DNA of 64,000 bases from the NCBI GenBank assembly GCA_002682825.1, contig NOKP01000020.1:310001-374000 (forward strand). Direction: 5' to 3'. Below, piece by piece: positions 20,715-33,004 of the stretch. The position numbers were made by a program, and so were the translations under genes. The number at the start of each line of letters is the position of its first letter. Within the stretch, counting starts at the first letter, position 1. The DNA is from Neonectria sp. B-13 (lineage: Eukaryota; Ascomycota; Sordariomycetes; Hypocreales; Nectriaceae). Under the pieces are notes generated by a model. The model was not told the DNA's origin. It saw only the letters and a list, made by a program, of their open reading frames with translations, and searched no databases.

Positions 20715-21300
20715 GGTGGCTGGGTGTAGAGAGAGAGAGAGAGACAGCAAAGATATGCCTTTGTTTCTCCTTGAAGGTGTTCTTCTTGGAAGAGACCAGC
20801 TGTATCACATATAAGTCGACGCAAGTCGTGATGAGGCCGGAGCTTCTAGAGATAGAACCACCAAGGAGACATGGATAAACACAGCCAGGCAGTCTCCCAC
20901 ATATACAAAGAGCGAAACTGCGTCGTTATAAGCATGTCAAGCCCATGTTGTTGCGCGGTCTATCCATGTCAGTAGAGAGCCAAGACAACCGAGCGTAAGA
21001 CAGGCATAAGGAGCAGCGATCGGCCATGTCAATTCCTGAAGGTTCACCGAGACCATTGAATGCAGTGACACCAAAACACAAGAAGCAATAATCGCGACAT
21101 GCAGCATGTAGCAAGCAGCATGCGCGGTGGCTGTCGAGATTGGACAGGGGCAGCAGCAGCTGGAAATGGGGGCTGCATCTGCGTCCCCGCCGCTCCGACT
21201 ATCACGGCTTTCAGACTCGAGGGCTTCACCACCACCACGCTGCTACGTAAACTACATACGAACGAGGGACCGCATATGCACCAGATCGCCAGCCAGTGGA
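20715..21300. promoter_or_regulatory. Divergent promoter between FAD oxidoreductase and M3 peptidase
   Basis: About 590 bp. A CT/GA microsatellite-like run (GAGAGAGAGAGA) lies at 20730-20745, inside the oxidoreductase leader. Nothing else is recognisable. Confidence 0.4.
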
Positions 21301-23587
21301 ATGTTCTCGCCCCTCAGACGGACCCTCATCTCCCAAGCCTCATCTGCAAGCCGCGTCTCTCGCACCGTCGCCATGGCCGCCAAAACCCCACCGCAATCTC
21401 CACCAGACTTCGCCGTCGCGCCGGCGCAGCTCCTCGCCGAGACCGAGGCGCTCATCGCGGAGTCGCGGGCGCTCCAGGATAGCCTCGCCGGGTCGTTGAC
21501 GCCCGCCACGGCCACCTTCGGCAGCCTGCTCCGCCCGCTGCTCCACGACGACCACCGCGCCGCCCGCCGGCTGTGCATCTTCCGCATCTTCAGCTCCGTG
21601 GCCGCCGCGCCGGACCTCCGCGATGCCTCCCGCAAGGCCGAGCAGCTGACGGCCAAGGCCAACGCTGCCACCCTCATGCGCCGCGACGTCGCCGCCCTCG
21701 TCGCCGCCGTGTACCGCAGGCACCGCGCCGGCGAAGAGCCCCTCGACCATGAGTCGGCGTACATGCTCTTCAAGACCCATCGCGCGTACCAGAACGCCGG
21801 CGCCGGGATCCAGGACGCGGCCCTCCGCGATGCGTACATGGCCGCCGTGGAGGAGCGCAACGCCATCCTGGTCGCGGCGCGCAAGACGCTCAGTGAGTCG
21901 GACGAGGGCGTGTGGTTCTCGCGCGCCGAGCTCGCCGGCGTGCCCGCGAGCGCCCTGGACACGATGGACGCGCGCGAGGAAGACGGCAAGCTCAAGGTCA
22001 CGTTCAAGAAGGGCCACCTGTTCCCGGTGATGAAGCACGCCGCCCGCGCCCGCACGCGCAAGACCCTGCACGTGGCCAAGGAGAACCGCTTCCCGGAGAA
22101 CGTGGCGGCGCTGGAGCAGGCCGTGGCGCTGCGCGACGCCATCGCCAGGATGCTGGGCTTCGCGAACCACGCCGCCCTGAAGATGGAGGACAAGATGGCT
22201 GCCAGCGTCGAGGGCGTCGTCGACGTGCTGAACAAGCTGAGGACGCAGCTGCGGCCGCTGGCAGAGACGGAAATCGACACGCTGTACGCCCTCAAGAAGA
22301 CGTACCTGGAGCAGCATCCCGACGCCGACGAAGACGCCGCCGACACGCCGACGCTGAACGCGTGGGACTGGGCCTTCTACGCGCGCATCCTGGAAAAGGA
22401 ACGGTACTCGGTCGACTCGCAGCTCGTCTCCGAGTACTTCGAAGTGCAGCACAGCCTCCGGGGCATGCTGCGCATCTTCGAGGACCTGTTCGCCATCGTC
22501 TTCGTCCCGGTCGAGGCGCCGACCTGGCACGAGAGCGTCGCCGTCTACGCCGTCTGGGACTCGGAGGCGCAGGGAGGAGGGTTCCTGGGCTATCTGTATC
22601 TCGATCTGTACGCGCGAGACGGGAAGTACTCTGGCGCCCACTGCTCCCTAGTCCAGCCGGTACGACCACCTCCTTTCTTTCTTTCCTCCCTTCTTATAGT
22701 GAGTGGGCCGAGTCTAACCAACACACGGCCAGGGCTTCACGACCGAAGACGGCGCCAGACACTTCCCGTCGTCGTCCCTCGTCTGCAGCCTCATCCGCGT
22801 GCCCGGAAAGCCCACGCTGCTGCAGCACTCGGAGCTCAAGACCATGTTCCACGAGCTGGGCCACGCCATCCACAAGCTCGTCACCCGCACCGCCTACAGC
22901 CACGGCTGCGCCCGCGACTTTGTCGAGATCCCTAGTATCCTGCTGGAGAACTGGATCTGGGTCCCGCGCGTGCTGCAGCGCCTGGGGCGTCACTACAGCT
23001 ACCTCAGTGACGAGTACCGGGTATTCTGGCTAGAGCATAGAGACTCCCCCGAGATGCCCTCCGAGACGCTCCCGACCGACCTCGCCCACCATCTCGCCCG
23101 CACAAAACACGTCAGCGGCGCCCACGCCATGCTGCACCAGGTCTTCCTCGCCCTGTTCGACCTGACCATCCACAGCGCCGCCAGCCCGGAGGCCGCTCGC
23201 GCCACCGACACGACGGCGCTGTGGAACCGGGGCAAGGCCGACATCATCGGCCTGCGCACCACCACCGGCATCGGCCAGGCGTCGTTTGCGCACCCGTTCC
23301 GAGCATACGACGCCTCGTACTTTACCTACGCCTTGTAAGTCCCCGTGCCTCATGCACAGTTCCTTGCAGAGGACTAACCCGCTGGTAGATCCAAGGTCTA
23401 CGCCACGGACTTGTGGGTGACCTGCTTCAAGAGCAACCCCATGGATGCGGACGTCGGTATGAGATATCGACGATTCGTCCTGGAACCCGGCGGCGGCCAG
23501 CCCGAGGGCGTCAGTCTGAGGAACTTCCTCGGCAGAGACCCCAACGACGAGGCATACTACTCCGAGGTCTCTGAGCCGTCGACTTAG
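21301..23587 (+). CDS. PRD1: M3-family zinc oligopeptidase (thimet oligopeptidase/saccharolysin type)
   Basis: A 719-residue metallopeptidase from three exons (21301-22659, 22733-23334, 23389-23587). The introns are 73 and 54 nt, both with CTAAC branch points. The zinc motif HELGH sits at about 493-497, and the third ligand Glu is in RDFVEIPS with the following LLENW, as in all M3A peptidases. The C-terminal helix (ARDVG-like region, here DADVGMRYRRFVLEPGG) is present. Yeast Prd1 has 712 residues. These enzymes trim short peptides in the cytosol and mitochondrial intermembrane space. The first ATG (21301) yields an Arg/Ser-rich leader resembling a presequence. A second ATG at 21373, with excellent context, would give a cytosolic form. 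Confidence 0.9.
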
Positions 23588-23715
23588 ACACGGCACAAGA
23601 CGAGAAACGATAAATGAGGGACGATCCGCCAACTGGCGCCTTGTGATTTCCAATACATAACGCCTATACGCAAAAGAGGGTATCATAGCAGCTCTATCTA
23701 TCCTTGCTTCGCTTC

Positions 23716-26700
23716 TCAATGCACTAGCCTCTGCCGGGGAAAGGGAGCTGTTTCCACGTCCACAACCACCAGCCCCTTCTCGTTCATTGTCGCACCGTGA
23801 TCCGTAATGGGCGTAACCTTCTTCGTGTGCGCCACTTCCTGCCGGCTGACTCGAGCATCGTCCCGGGGAATCCACAGGACGGGCTTGGGTAGCCAGAGCT
23901 CAGGGGGCCAGTAACTCGACAGCGTGTGGTCTTCCGGATACTCCGTGCTGGGAAGGTCGCTGTCGGGAATCAATTTTCGCAGGGCAAGGAAGTCCTCGTA
24001 GATTTCGGGGTGAAACCATCGCTTCAGAAAGCTGGGAGGCTCGTCGGAGCCCTCCTCGTTGCCTGCCAGGCCCAACTTGTTCAAAATCTTCATCAAGCCC
24101 GAATCTTCCGCTTGCGCCTTCAGCTTGCTCTTGGTGCTCGACTTGAGCCAATCTGTAATTGCCGACGTCATGCCACTTGCGCCCTCAATGGCTCTATCGG
24201 TTGGCGGAGGTGCACCATCGTCATCGTCGTCCAGGTCATCCATGTCGTCTTCGCCAAAGCCCTGCTCCGCATCGTAATAGTCGTTGGCAGTACCTCCCAC
24301 CGCACCAGATTCTGCTGCAAGCTTCCGTGCTTCAGCCGCAGCCTTTTCCTCCTCTTGCAACTGTTCTTCCAACGACAGCGTCTGGGGAAGGTTCTGCAGC
24401 AGGGGCGTGATGGCTTCGCTCAGCGAGATGTGGACGAGACCGGTGAAAACAAAGAACATGAGCATCATGACCATGGGTCCAAAGGCGAGCTTCAGTGCAA
24501 AGAGACCGATGAGACAGATTTGAGCCATGTAAAGCCCGACGATGGTTTGAAGCAGAGCACGGGGGTAGAAGAGGCCCTTGCTATCCAGTTCGGAATCGAA
24601 GACGTAGATGATATTGTATCGGTACATCATGCCTATAAACGCCATGCCCGCGCAGGCAAACGCCAGGACCAGAGGCGCGATGCAGGCGTAACTGAGAGCT
24701 GTATTCCTGAGATTAGTCACGGTCCGGAGTGCCGATGAGATAGGATGAAGTTCACGTACCAATGACGGCCATGTTTGTAAACACGGGATACACACCGCCC
24801 CAGCGTGGTGGGCGCAGCTTGTACCACACGTTAAAACGGGCCCTTGGAACCTGGGCGATTTTGGAAAAGACAAAGTGCCGTAGCAATTCGAAGATGTGGA
24901 GGATTCCGGTGGCGCCAACCGCCACACACTGCACGAGGATGTAGGAGAGATAGAAATTTGACGCCTTGGGGAGATTCTCCGCAAGTAAATCTTTGGCAGA
25001 TACGGGATTCTGCAGGATTTTCATAAAGGCAGCCGAGGCAGCAGATGTCAACGTGGTAATCAAGAAAACTTGGACGACCTGGAAAGCGAAATACGCGTTT
25101 TGGGTGAAGAGCTCAACCAGGACCAAGGACGGAACTCCAGCCTCGATGGCACAAACTATGAATGTGGTTAGCAAGACAGACGGCTGGGCGTGGCTCTCAA
25201 ATAGTATACCTCGGAGCATTGCGGGAACAAGGGACATCCAGAAAGACAGGGCAATAGCTGGAACGAAACCTTGGAGGAAGCCAAGGATCGGCTTCGGCAG
25301 CTTGATGATCCACTTCAGAAAAAAGACGTTGTTGGCCAAAAAGGTGATGTTGGAGATGATACCAATGCAGGCCGACGGAATGGACCAAAAGATGATTGCG
25401 ACCGTAATCAGTCCCATAATGAGAAATCGTCGGATGATACGTTCCCACCACTTCATCCTCAGAGAACTCCAAACAACCTCGTCGGGACGGATGCCCAGGA
25501 TGCGGGGCGCCAGCTGAAGGGGGCGGTGATGAGCGACGACCTGGTGTGCAGCTTGGGCACTCTCCTGGGAGTCGAACTCGAGAAAAGCTGCAGGAATAGC
25601 CGAGTCATCGCCCCGGCGGAGCTGCCGACGTAGCCTGGCGATCTCCACATTCAGTTCCTTGAGCCGCGTCCGGCACCATCTGATAGTGTCAACACGACGA
25701 CCGTAGTTGGCCAGAGGTCGGTGATGCGGTCGAGTAGAGACGGGGATCCATTGGGCAGCCACAGAGCCACGGACATCGGGGAGATCTGGGTCAAGTCCGT
25801 ATGGGTGAATGTACTCTGGATCCTCAACCTTTTCGAGCGGGTCCAGGAATATTTCTGGCATATGAGATAAATTGGTCACGCTCGACCCAAATCCCTCACT
25901 AGTCTGGCTCTCGCCGACTCGGCGGTGAAACCCGGGCCCGTGATCGCCATCGGGGGCTGTCGTGAAAGAGGTGGGCGAGGGGGGTTCGCAAACCTCGGTG
26001 GAAGAGGATGTCGTCGGGGGAGTCGTCGGGGGAGGCGCTTTTCGCAATTGCTTGTTGCGGGCGACATTTGCTTTCTTGATCAGTTCGATCTCGGCCTTTT
26101 CGAGACGAATGGCGGTTTGCTCCCGCTCCTTGACCAGTTTTACTAGGGTTTTGGAAGTCTTGGGGATCCAGACGCGCTTGACAGAGTCACCGTAGAGCTT
26201 CCGGAGACGGGCTTCGTCGAGATACTTATTAGGGACGCTAGTTAAGAGGACAGTCCTGGAGGAGAGACGCTGGGCGTAGTGGGGAGAAGAGAGGTAGGCT
26301 TGGCGAATGTTGATGTAGTAGATGCACTCTCTTGAGATGGTGAAGAGGACAAACCCTGAGTTTCAGTCAGTATCACAGGAAGGAGAGAGGTACCACAGAA
26401 GCTGGCGGTTGGGCCCAGGATGAAGCTTACCAAAGAACAACCAGGCAACAGCAACGTGAGCGTATAGGCGCTTGGGATCCTTGATATTTCCAATGGTCAG
26501 GGAGTCGAGCTGCTTGGCGCCGTTGCCGCCGGTAAGGTGGATGGGAAACAGGATGGGCCAGGAGATGCAGACTCCGATGAAGAAGATGTTGCGGAGGACC
26601 TTGAGATAGCGCAGAAAGAAGAAGCCGTCGATGGATCCATGGTTGAGAATGAAGGTGTCTGGGATCTGGAAGAATGGCTTGATCCAGTTGAACCAGCCCG

Positions 26701-27146
26701 AGGGCAAGGTAGGACTAGGGATACTATGGTGTGCAACATTCACGGGTGAGCAAAGGTACCAGCGCGTGAGGTGCAAGCTGCGGGTGAGTGGTGACTTACT
26801 GAGGGGAACGCAGGCCAGCAAGGGCGCGCGGGGAGTAGACGCGAAGGCATCTGGGGCGAAGAAAGATGAAGATGATGAGGCAGACAGCGGCATAGACGAC
26901 AACGGGGATGAAGGTGGCACCGAAGGAGGCTAGGGAGGCGGACTTGGCATCGGACGAGGTGGTACTGACGGTGCCGCCGCTGGAGCCATCTCTTCCAGAG
27001 CCGACGCGGGGGTCATCGCTGCTGTCCTGTGAGAAATTGTGTTAGATGGTGATGGATTCAGGTTGAGGAAATGAGGCTGATAAGAACAGGCGACGCACGA
27101 CTTTGATTTCGAGCCTCGCGACGAGGTTGGCGAAGGAGGAGGTCAT
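23716..27146 (-). CDS. CSC1/OSCA/TMEM63-family calcium-permeable stress-gated channel
   Basis: A 1027-residue multi-spanning protein from six exons (27099-27146, 26800-27026, 26431-26714, 25210-26355, 24760-25155, 23716-24698), with introns of 72, 85, 75, 54 and 61 nt. Signatures in order: the N-terminal membrane segment with RPRCLRVYSPRALAG; PSGWFNWIKPFFQIPD; the long cytosolic loop (about 230-430) with an RNA-recognition-like fold around FLEFDSQESAQAAHQ and the VVWSSLRMKWWE exit; then the channel core (FVPAIALSFWMSLVPA, VELFTQNAYFAFQVVQVF, YIMAQ-like segments). The long acidic cytosolic tail (DDMDDLDDDDDG) ends in a family motif, WIPRDDARVSRQEV. Relatives conduct cations in response to osmotic or mechanical stress. 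Which fungal paralogue this is (Csc1, Rsn1 or Phm7 type) I cannot tell. Exon 3 has an alternative in-frame acceptor 9 nt upstream. Confidence 0.88.
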
Positions 27147-29384
27147 CCCAATGCCAGGAGAAGCCGACTCCTCACCGGCTCAAGGCAGCGGTTGAGGGCC
27201 AGAGTGGAAGTGTGAGTGGGAGTCAGTTGGCGATGAGTCGATGGGCAACGGTTATCGAGAAGCGAGGCTGGAACTGCGCAAACGTGAGAGGCCGGCAGTC
27301 AGTCGCATGTGTCGCGGCATTGTCAGTCACCTCGCAACGAGGCGCGGGACGGCGACGATGGCGGCGATAGCAAGAAGGTCTCCGGCGGCGAAGAGGCAGC
27401 CCGGCATGGAAGAGCAGATCGTGGTAATAGGGAGGCAAGAGATGGACGAGGTCGCAGGTGGGGGGATTGTCGATGTTTGATCAGAGAGAGCGAGCGAGCG
27501 GGTGGTGTTGTCGCGTCCAGGCTCTGCTGGTGCGCTGTAGGTCGGTGCTTGCAGGGCAAGGGTCCCCTGTATCCCTGCCTGTGCCGGTGGCGGGGGAGGT
27601 ACTTTGGAGAGGTCGACTCGCCTACCAGCGCCAAGACCGACGGCGGAGACGGGTCTCGATCTCGGGGATGAGAATGAGGGTGTGTACATGTATAGTAGAA
27701 CAAGCGGGACGTACTACTTAGAACGTGAACGTGGAACGCGGAATGTAGAACATGTAAGGAGGAGGAAGGAGGACAGAGGAGGACCTTGGTAGCACAGTAC
27801 TACTAGGTAAGTAGGTAAGTAAGTAGGCACGTAGGGTCGCCAAGTATCACTGAAGGATCTTTGGTGCTGCAGTCCAGATCGGTCCAGAGCTTGGACAGGC
27901 TTCCTGTTACACTCTCTTGCAGCTGCACCATTTCCATGCCCAACACGGCACGCACGCGGCACAAGCACAACGGAAGCAAACAGTCAGCATTCAATCTCTC
28001 CACCGTCCCTCACCTCCTCTCCCCAATCTGTGAACCCCGTTTTCGACCCCTGGCCGCCATCAAACGTGGACGCCAATCATCCGTCGAGAAAGCCGCCCTC
28101 CACATCGCCTAGATTCACTAGCTCGGGCCCTGCTGCTTACTCGATCCCCCCTGAATCCCTGCTCCGTGAATGGACCTGGTCCCGTCCGTCCCATGTTCAA
28201 GTCCTTCCCATCACCGTGGCGACATTGCCATTGGCCTCCATCTTGAGCGCTGTGCAATGATGTGATGACTGCATGAGAAGCTCCCCGCGGCGAGCAATCG
28301 TGCCGAGTCAATAAATGCAGTAGATCCCACTTTGGATGCGCTCCGCTTCAGCCCCCGGCAGCCAGCAGCCAGCCGCAAGCCCGCAAGCCCACAACGTTGA
28401 ACCGCCGCGGCCTTTCCGCAACGGTGCTTCCGAAAAAGCCAAAACTTTCTCGCTTCCCGAGTCCAGTCCATTCTGTCTTTCGTTTAGTACGTATGTAGTC
28501 TAGTCCTCGCCAACTGGCTGGGCTGCCTCCTCGTCGCGCACTACTCCGGACTTTCATATGCACTTCTCAACGGCAGTGCAGCAGCAGCGGCAGCAGCAGC
28601 AGTAGCATCTGCGTAGTCTCCATCTCAAAGATCGGAATCTCTCATGTCTCATCTCTGACGGACTAGCAAGCTCATCTCACAGAGATTCCGATGATCAGGT
28701 CCCCATATCCATGCATCCACCTCATTATAGGCCAGCCTGTTCGGGGTTATACTAAGTAAGACCCATGCATCTCAACGCGCCCCTGTCTGCCCTGTGTGTG
28801 TGTGTGCCTGTGCCTCGTATCACCACCACCAACTCTAACCTTTCCCTTGGGTCGGGTCCATAACGACCCACGATGAGAAATCATACTCTCTGCTCGCGTA
28901 GAAGCAGCAGCCCAAACACACGCCTATCCTGATAAGTAGACTGCCGAAGCTTCAGCTGCAACTCGCCCAGTTGATCCCTTCTCGCCCCAACAAGTCTCGC
29001 CCAGCCACTCCCAGGCCCTCGTCCGAACAACCCCTGCCTTCCACACTCAAATGCCTGCCTTTCAGCTCTCAGCTTGCGCCCTAAAGCGTCAATCTTCACC
29101 TCGCTTGTGCCGTCGTCACAACAGCCAATAAATTCGGTTGGCTCCCTCGACTATCGCGCCATTGATCATGACCTTTACAGCCTAGTCGGTTTGCCGAGTA
29201 GCTGCCTATTTCACAGGCGAACCAGCTGCTGTAGATTATTCCAATTCAGCATATCTATCAGCTCTATCTGAACCAACATCTTACAAGAGTGGCGAGGCCG
29301 CCTCATCTACGGCTATCCCTAAAAATCACACGAGCCTTCAACTTTCAGCTCCACGCCCAGCCTGTCCATCGCATTCTCCTCTTA
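27147..29384. other. Gene-free stretch upstream of the CSC1-type channel
   Basis: A 2.2-kb stretch. It probably carries the channel promoter and leader (27147-27800) and the 3' flank of the gene on the right. A CAG/GCA-rich microsatellite sits at 28571-28607 and a GT run at 28795-28806. I see no credible coding frame or RNA gene. Confidence 0.5.
28571..28607. repeat. CAG/GGC trinucleotide microsatellite
   Basis: About ten imperfect CAG units interspersed with CGG. It is non-coding as far as can be seen. Confidence 0.7.
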
Positions 29385-30232
29385 TCACTGCATGGAATTT
29401 CCAGCCCCCGCCTCCAGCAGCAACGCCGAATACTGTCGATGCAGCCATCCCCCGAACCCTCCAAATGGGTCCGGCTTCTGTGAAGCCCTCTGGGTCCCAT
29501 CAAAGGTAATCATCTTCAGCCTGAACACCGCGACCTGGCGCTCTGAGTCCAGGTCTGCTCGGAGCTCCACCAGATTGTCCACCGAGGCCGGTGTCGGTGT
29601 GCTTTGCCGCGGGGAGACGCAGCCTCGCAACGTTAGGGATTGGGGAGTCTTTTCTAGTACGTGGAAGTGGTTTGTGATGTATGTGCCTGTGTCAATCAGT
29701 CATCGATGCTCGCTGGCCCTTGAACCATAGGATAGGTGCAAATACTAACCTGGCTCATATGTGCTCTTGAGGAGGTCCTCCTTGGCCCACACATCCTCTC
29801 GGTTGCTGTCGTCCTTGAACGACTCCATGATTCTCCGTTGAACAGCGTACCCTGCCTCCCAACTTTCATCAGCCAAGTGACACCTTCAATCCTCAATTCT
29901 CAATCCTACGTACCGTATCGTCCCCACATTCCCGCAGAGTAGGCCTCGACCAGCTTGCTCCCTCCCTGCTGAGCATCCTGGAGCAGTTCCGGCTTGAGCT
30001 GCGAGAACGGCACCCTCCGCACGCACATGTCGTGGGACTCTGGGTTGTTTCCCGGATTGATCTGCTTCAGCAGAGGATGGCGAAATAGGTCGTCGGTCTC
30101 GGGGCCAAACTCTTCGAATTGGCATTTTCGCGTCCAGAACCAGAAGCCAGCGGTGCCCGTTGCAGAGACGCCCGCCACAGTTTGGGCAACGCCAAGAAGC
30201 CGTCTCCTGGTGATGAAGGGAAGGCGAGCCAT
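29385..30232 (-). CDS. Conserved fungal protein with mitochondrial-type N-terminus, function unknown
   Basis: A 240-residue protein from three exons (29914-30232, 29750-29851, 29385-29686) with introns of 62 and 63 nt. All junctions keep frame and give a smooth sequence (RYGYAVQRRIMESF and STYEPGTYITNHF). The N-terminus is basic (LPFITRRRLLGVAQ), then a hydrophobic glycine-containing segment (about 16-34, ending FWFWTRK). This suggests a mitochondrial inner-membrane anchor. The remainder is soluble, with FGPETDDLFRHPLLKQINPGNNP and a C-terminal GGFGGWLHRQYSALLLEAG that look conserved. I recall similar uncharacterised fungal proteins but no function. The start at 30232 puts the basic segment first; an upstream ATG at 30331 is open but would add another hydrophobic leader. 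Confidence 0.72.
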
Positions 30233-31260
30233 TGCGAACGTCTCGGGCCTCAATTTGATGTCAAAACCAGCAAGGAGAGTAAGGATTTGGAAGAGAAAAG
30301 TGACTATCAGAGACGATATGGGAAAGATCAATTGAAGAGAAATTCCTGCTCATGAGCCTTGTAAGACATGTTGGTTAATTATATCTCAAAGCTACGTGTT
30401 TGCTTGGTAGGGGTGTGGATAGGGTCCACCTATAAGTTAGACTCGGGCCTTCGGCTTTATGCTCAAAGTGCGAGGTTACAGACACTCAGGGACAGCCAGG
30501 GCGTCATCAACGCTTATATTCAGAAGGCTTCAGCTATGAAACCAAGTAGTTTGCGTCAGGTTAGACGTTTGGGCTTGGTGGTTCAACATCTTAGAAGAAA
30601 ATTGTCTTCGTCGTAGTAGCGAATCGAAGGCCAAGGAGCCGAACTCGATCGGATAATATCGCCAGACTGCGCCATATCACGATGTTATTGGCTCAATTGA
30701 AGCCAGTCCATAATAGCTAAGGGTAGCCTGTTTGTCTTGACGATGTCATCTAAACTGCCGTAAAGTAGGTGTGTATTTCGCCGCGGTGAAGCATCTCGTC
30801 AGTTGACTTCTGAACAGCGCGGCCGCCTGACTTGGAACCTCCGGGATTTACTAAGCGGCATACGAACAACAAGTCGAAGTTCCGAAACGAGTCTAAATTG
30901 TCTCCATTTCACGGCAGCAATTGGCACCACCACACCGCACAAGTCGAGCCTGTAGTCAACATGGACTATCCAGACCACAGCCCGGGACTATCCCAAACAT
31001 GCCGAGAGCCAACATTATTCATTTAATACAGACAGACTCCGTAATGAAGGATTTCAAGCCAAAGCTTTTTGCAACGCGGGACTAAACAAGACAACAAGTT
31101 CCGTCCCAATCCTGGAAACAGAGCACTGCTCAAATCTGAGTGAAGGGGGGTTTGTTCTGTAGCGTTCCAAATCGATGTTATAGCCACCCAAAAGAAGAAA
31201 AGTCATTTTTGCCGCCTTACGCCTTTCGTTTTTTTTTCTTTTTCCTCAGTCAAACTCGAC
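30233..31260. other. Gene-free spacer
   Basis: About 1 kb between the unknown mitochondrial gene's start and the oleate-hydratase-family gene's stop. It is moderately AT-rich, with no convincing open frame, RNA gene or repeat. Confidence 0.5.
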
Positions 31261-33004
31261 TTAGGTCATCATCGTTTTCAGAGCCATCCCCAGAGTCACA
31301 ACCGAATGGTCCTCGCCTATGACTCCCGGCGGCTCCTTGTCGACGCCCATCAGCCCGTATACCGCGATCTGTGCCGACCGCACCGAGTACTCCATGGTGA
31401 AGGTCACCTCCCTCTCAATCTCCACAAACTGGCCCATCAGGCCGAGGTTCTTGCTGCCGTCGGGGACAACCTTGGGGCGGTCTCCCTTCTTTCTCGTGAG
31501 AAATGGACTGCCAATGAGGGGCATGAGACATGGGATGGTGATGGATTTGTCGAGCGTCGGCTGAACAGGGTATGCCATCAGGCAAAGCAGCTCTGTCAGG
31601 ATCTCGGCGCCGGTGCACTCCAACATGGGCTTCTTGACGTGTCTTCCTGCCTGGTCCGGGAATAGCCCGTAGCCCCAGAACACGAAGACGTCATCCGGCT
31701 GATCCTTAAAGTACGGCTGCTGTGGAATGGTGAGGGATAGCATCCACGGGCAGTCTCGGAACGTAATGAGGGGGACAGCGCCAGTAAGCGTCCCAGTCCA
31801 GTTGCGCAAGTGATGGAAGAACTCGCGGTCCCGGAGGGTGGTGGTGAAGGACAGCCACGTCGATTTGGAAGGGCGGTCGAAGAAGGCCTCAGGGTTTCCG
31901 AACGACAAAGGGCGTTCCAGGGCCAGCTGATCCCAGAAAGTCCACGATGGGTCCAGTTCGTGAGGAGCCGAGTCCCGAAGCTCCATCGTCGGAGGTGGCT
32001 TGCTGTTGGTTCCGTAGCCCATGCCAGAGGTCAGTGATCCAAGGGTGAGAAGAACGATATCGGAGGGGCCCAAGGTGAGGTCGACGTCTGCGCCTCCTTG
32101 CCTCGTCTTGATTCCCGACACTCTGAAGTCTTCGCCGACATCTTCAATGTCCAGCCCAGTAACCTGAACGCCTATCCAAGTTAGCTATAAGTCGCAGCCA
32201 GGTTGACCAGGACCCATGCTTACCCTGGCGAAAATCAACATCCATCGCCTTGAGATATTGAGAAAGCGGCTTGATGATTGCCTCAAAGTCCTCCTCGGGA
32301 GCTTGCTCGATGCCAGAAAGGGTCCCCATGTTGGGGAACTCGTGCAGGAATCGATGCAGACAGCGTCTGAACTCGACGGCGCTGCACCACGGATGAAACC
32401 GGTTAAGCGACGACCACAGGTCCCAGAAGTTGGTCTCGAAGAAGTCCGGCGCGAACAACGCCTGGATCTCTAAACCTTCGAGCTCCTCCTCCGTCTCGAG
32501 CACGACTCTCATCAGGTCGCACTGGTTCTTGACGCTAAGGCCCATGGTCTTGACGTCGACGGCCTCCGGCTTTTCGACTCCGTTGCTGTCCATGACCTGC
32601 CTGACGAGTCTCGTCCCCGAGGCGCCGAGCTTCCTCCTGGCCTGGTTGAACCGATTCATCTTGTCGGCCAACGTCTCTCCTTCGGTCTCAGCCGGGACCT
32701 TCTCGAGCATGCCGTACAAACAACAGTACGTCAGGCTCATCTTCCGGATGGCGGACACGCGGTACCCCGTGTCCCACGACGGCTTCGTGAAGATGGCCAT
32801 GGAGCCGCCGGGCTTGGACAGCGCCTCGAGGATGTGGATGCGGTCGCCCGGGACGTGAGCATCTTCAATCAGGAAGACGGCGGCAGCCAGCGACGCGATG
32901 CCGCCGCCGACGAGCCATACGTCGGGACCGGTGGAGTCCGGGGAACTGAAGCCATTGGTGGTGTTGGAGGCGGCCGTACTTGGCTCAGGTGATGTCTCCT
33001 CCAT
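31261..33004 (-). CDS. Oleate hydratase/MCRA-family flavoprotein
   Basis: A 563-residue protein from two exons (32224-33004 and 31261-32171; 52-nt intron with GCTAAC branch point). Family members bind FAD and, in bacteria, hydrate oleic acid to 10-hydroxystearate. The FAD fold opens with VWLVGGGIASLAAAVFLIED (about 29-48) and continues with ILEALSKPGGSM. Later family blocks include NFWDLWSSLNRFHPWCSAVEFRRC, WMLSLTIPQQPYFKDQP and VFVFWGYGLFPDQ. However, the region corresponding to the GGREMENHFECLWDLF block of bacterial enzymes reads YRVSAIRKMSLTYCCLYGML, without the acidic residue thought to start water addition. Hydratase activity is therefore uncertain. The start at 33004 gives a short Ser/Thr-rich lead-in; an ATG 15 codons upstream is also open. 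Confidence 0.8.

Noticed and set aside
21340..22641. 433-codon minus-strand frame opposite the M3 peptidase
   Set aside because: Antisense shadow in very GC-rich coding DNA.
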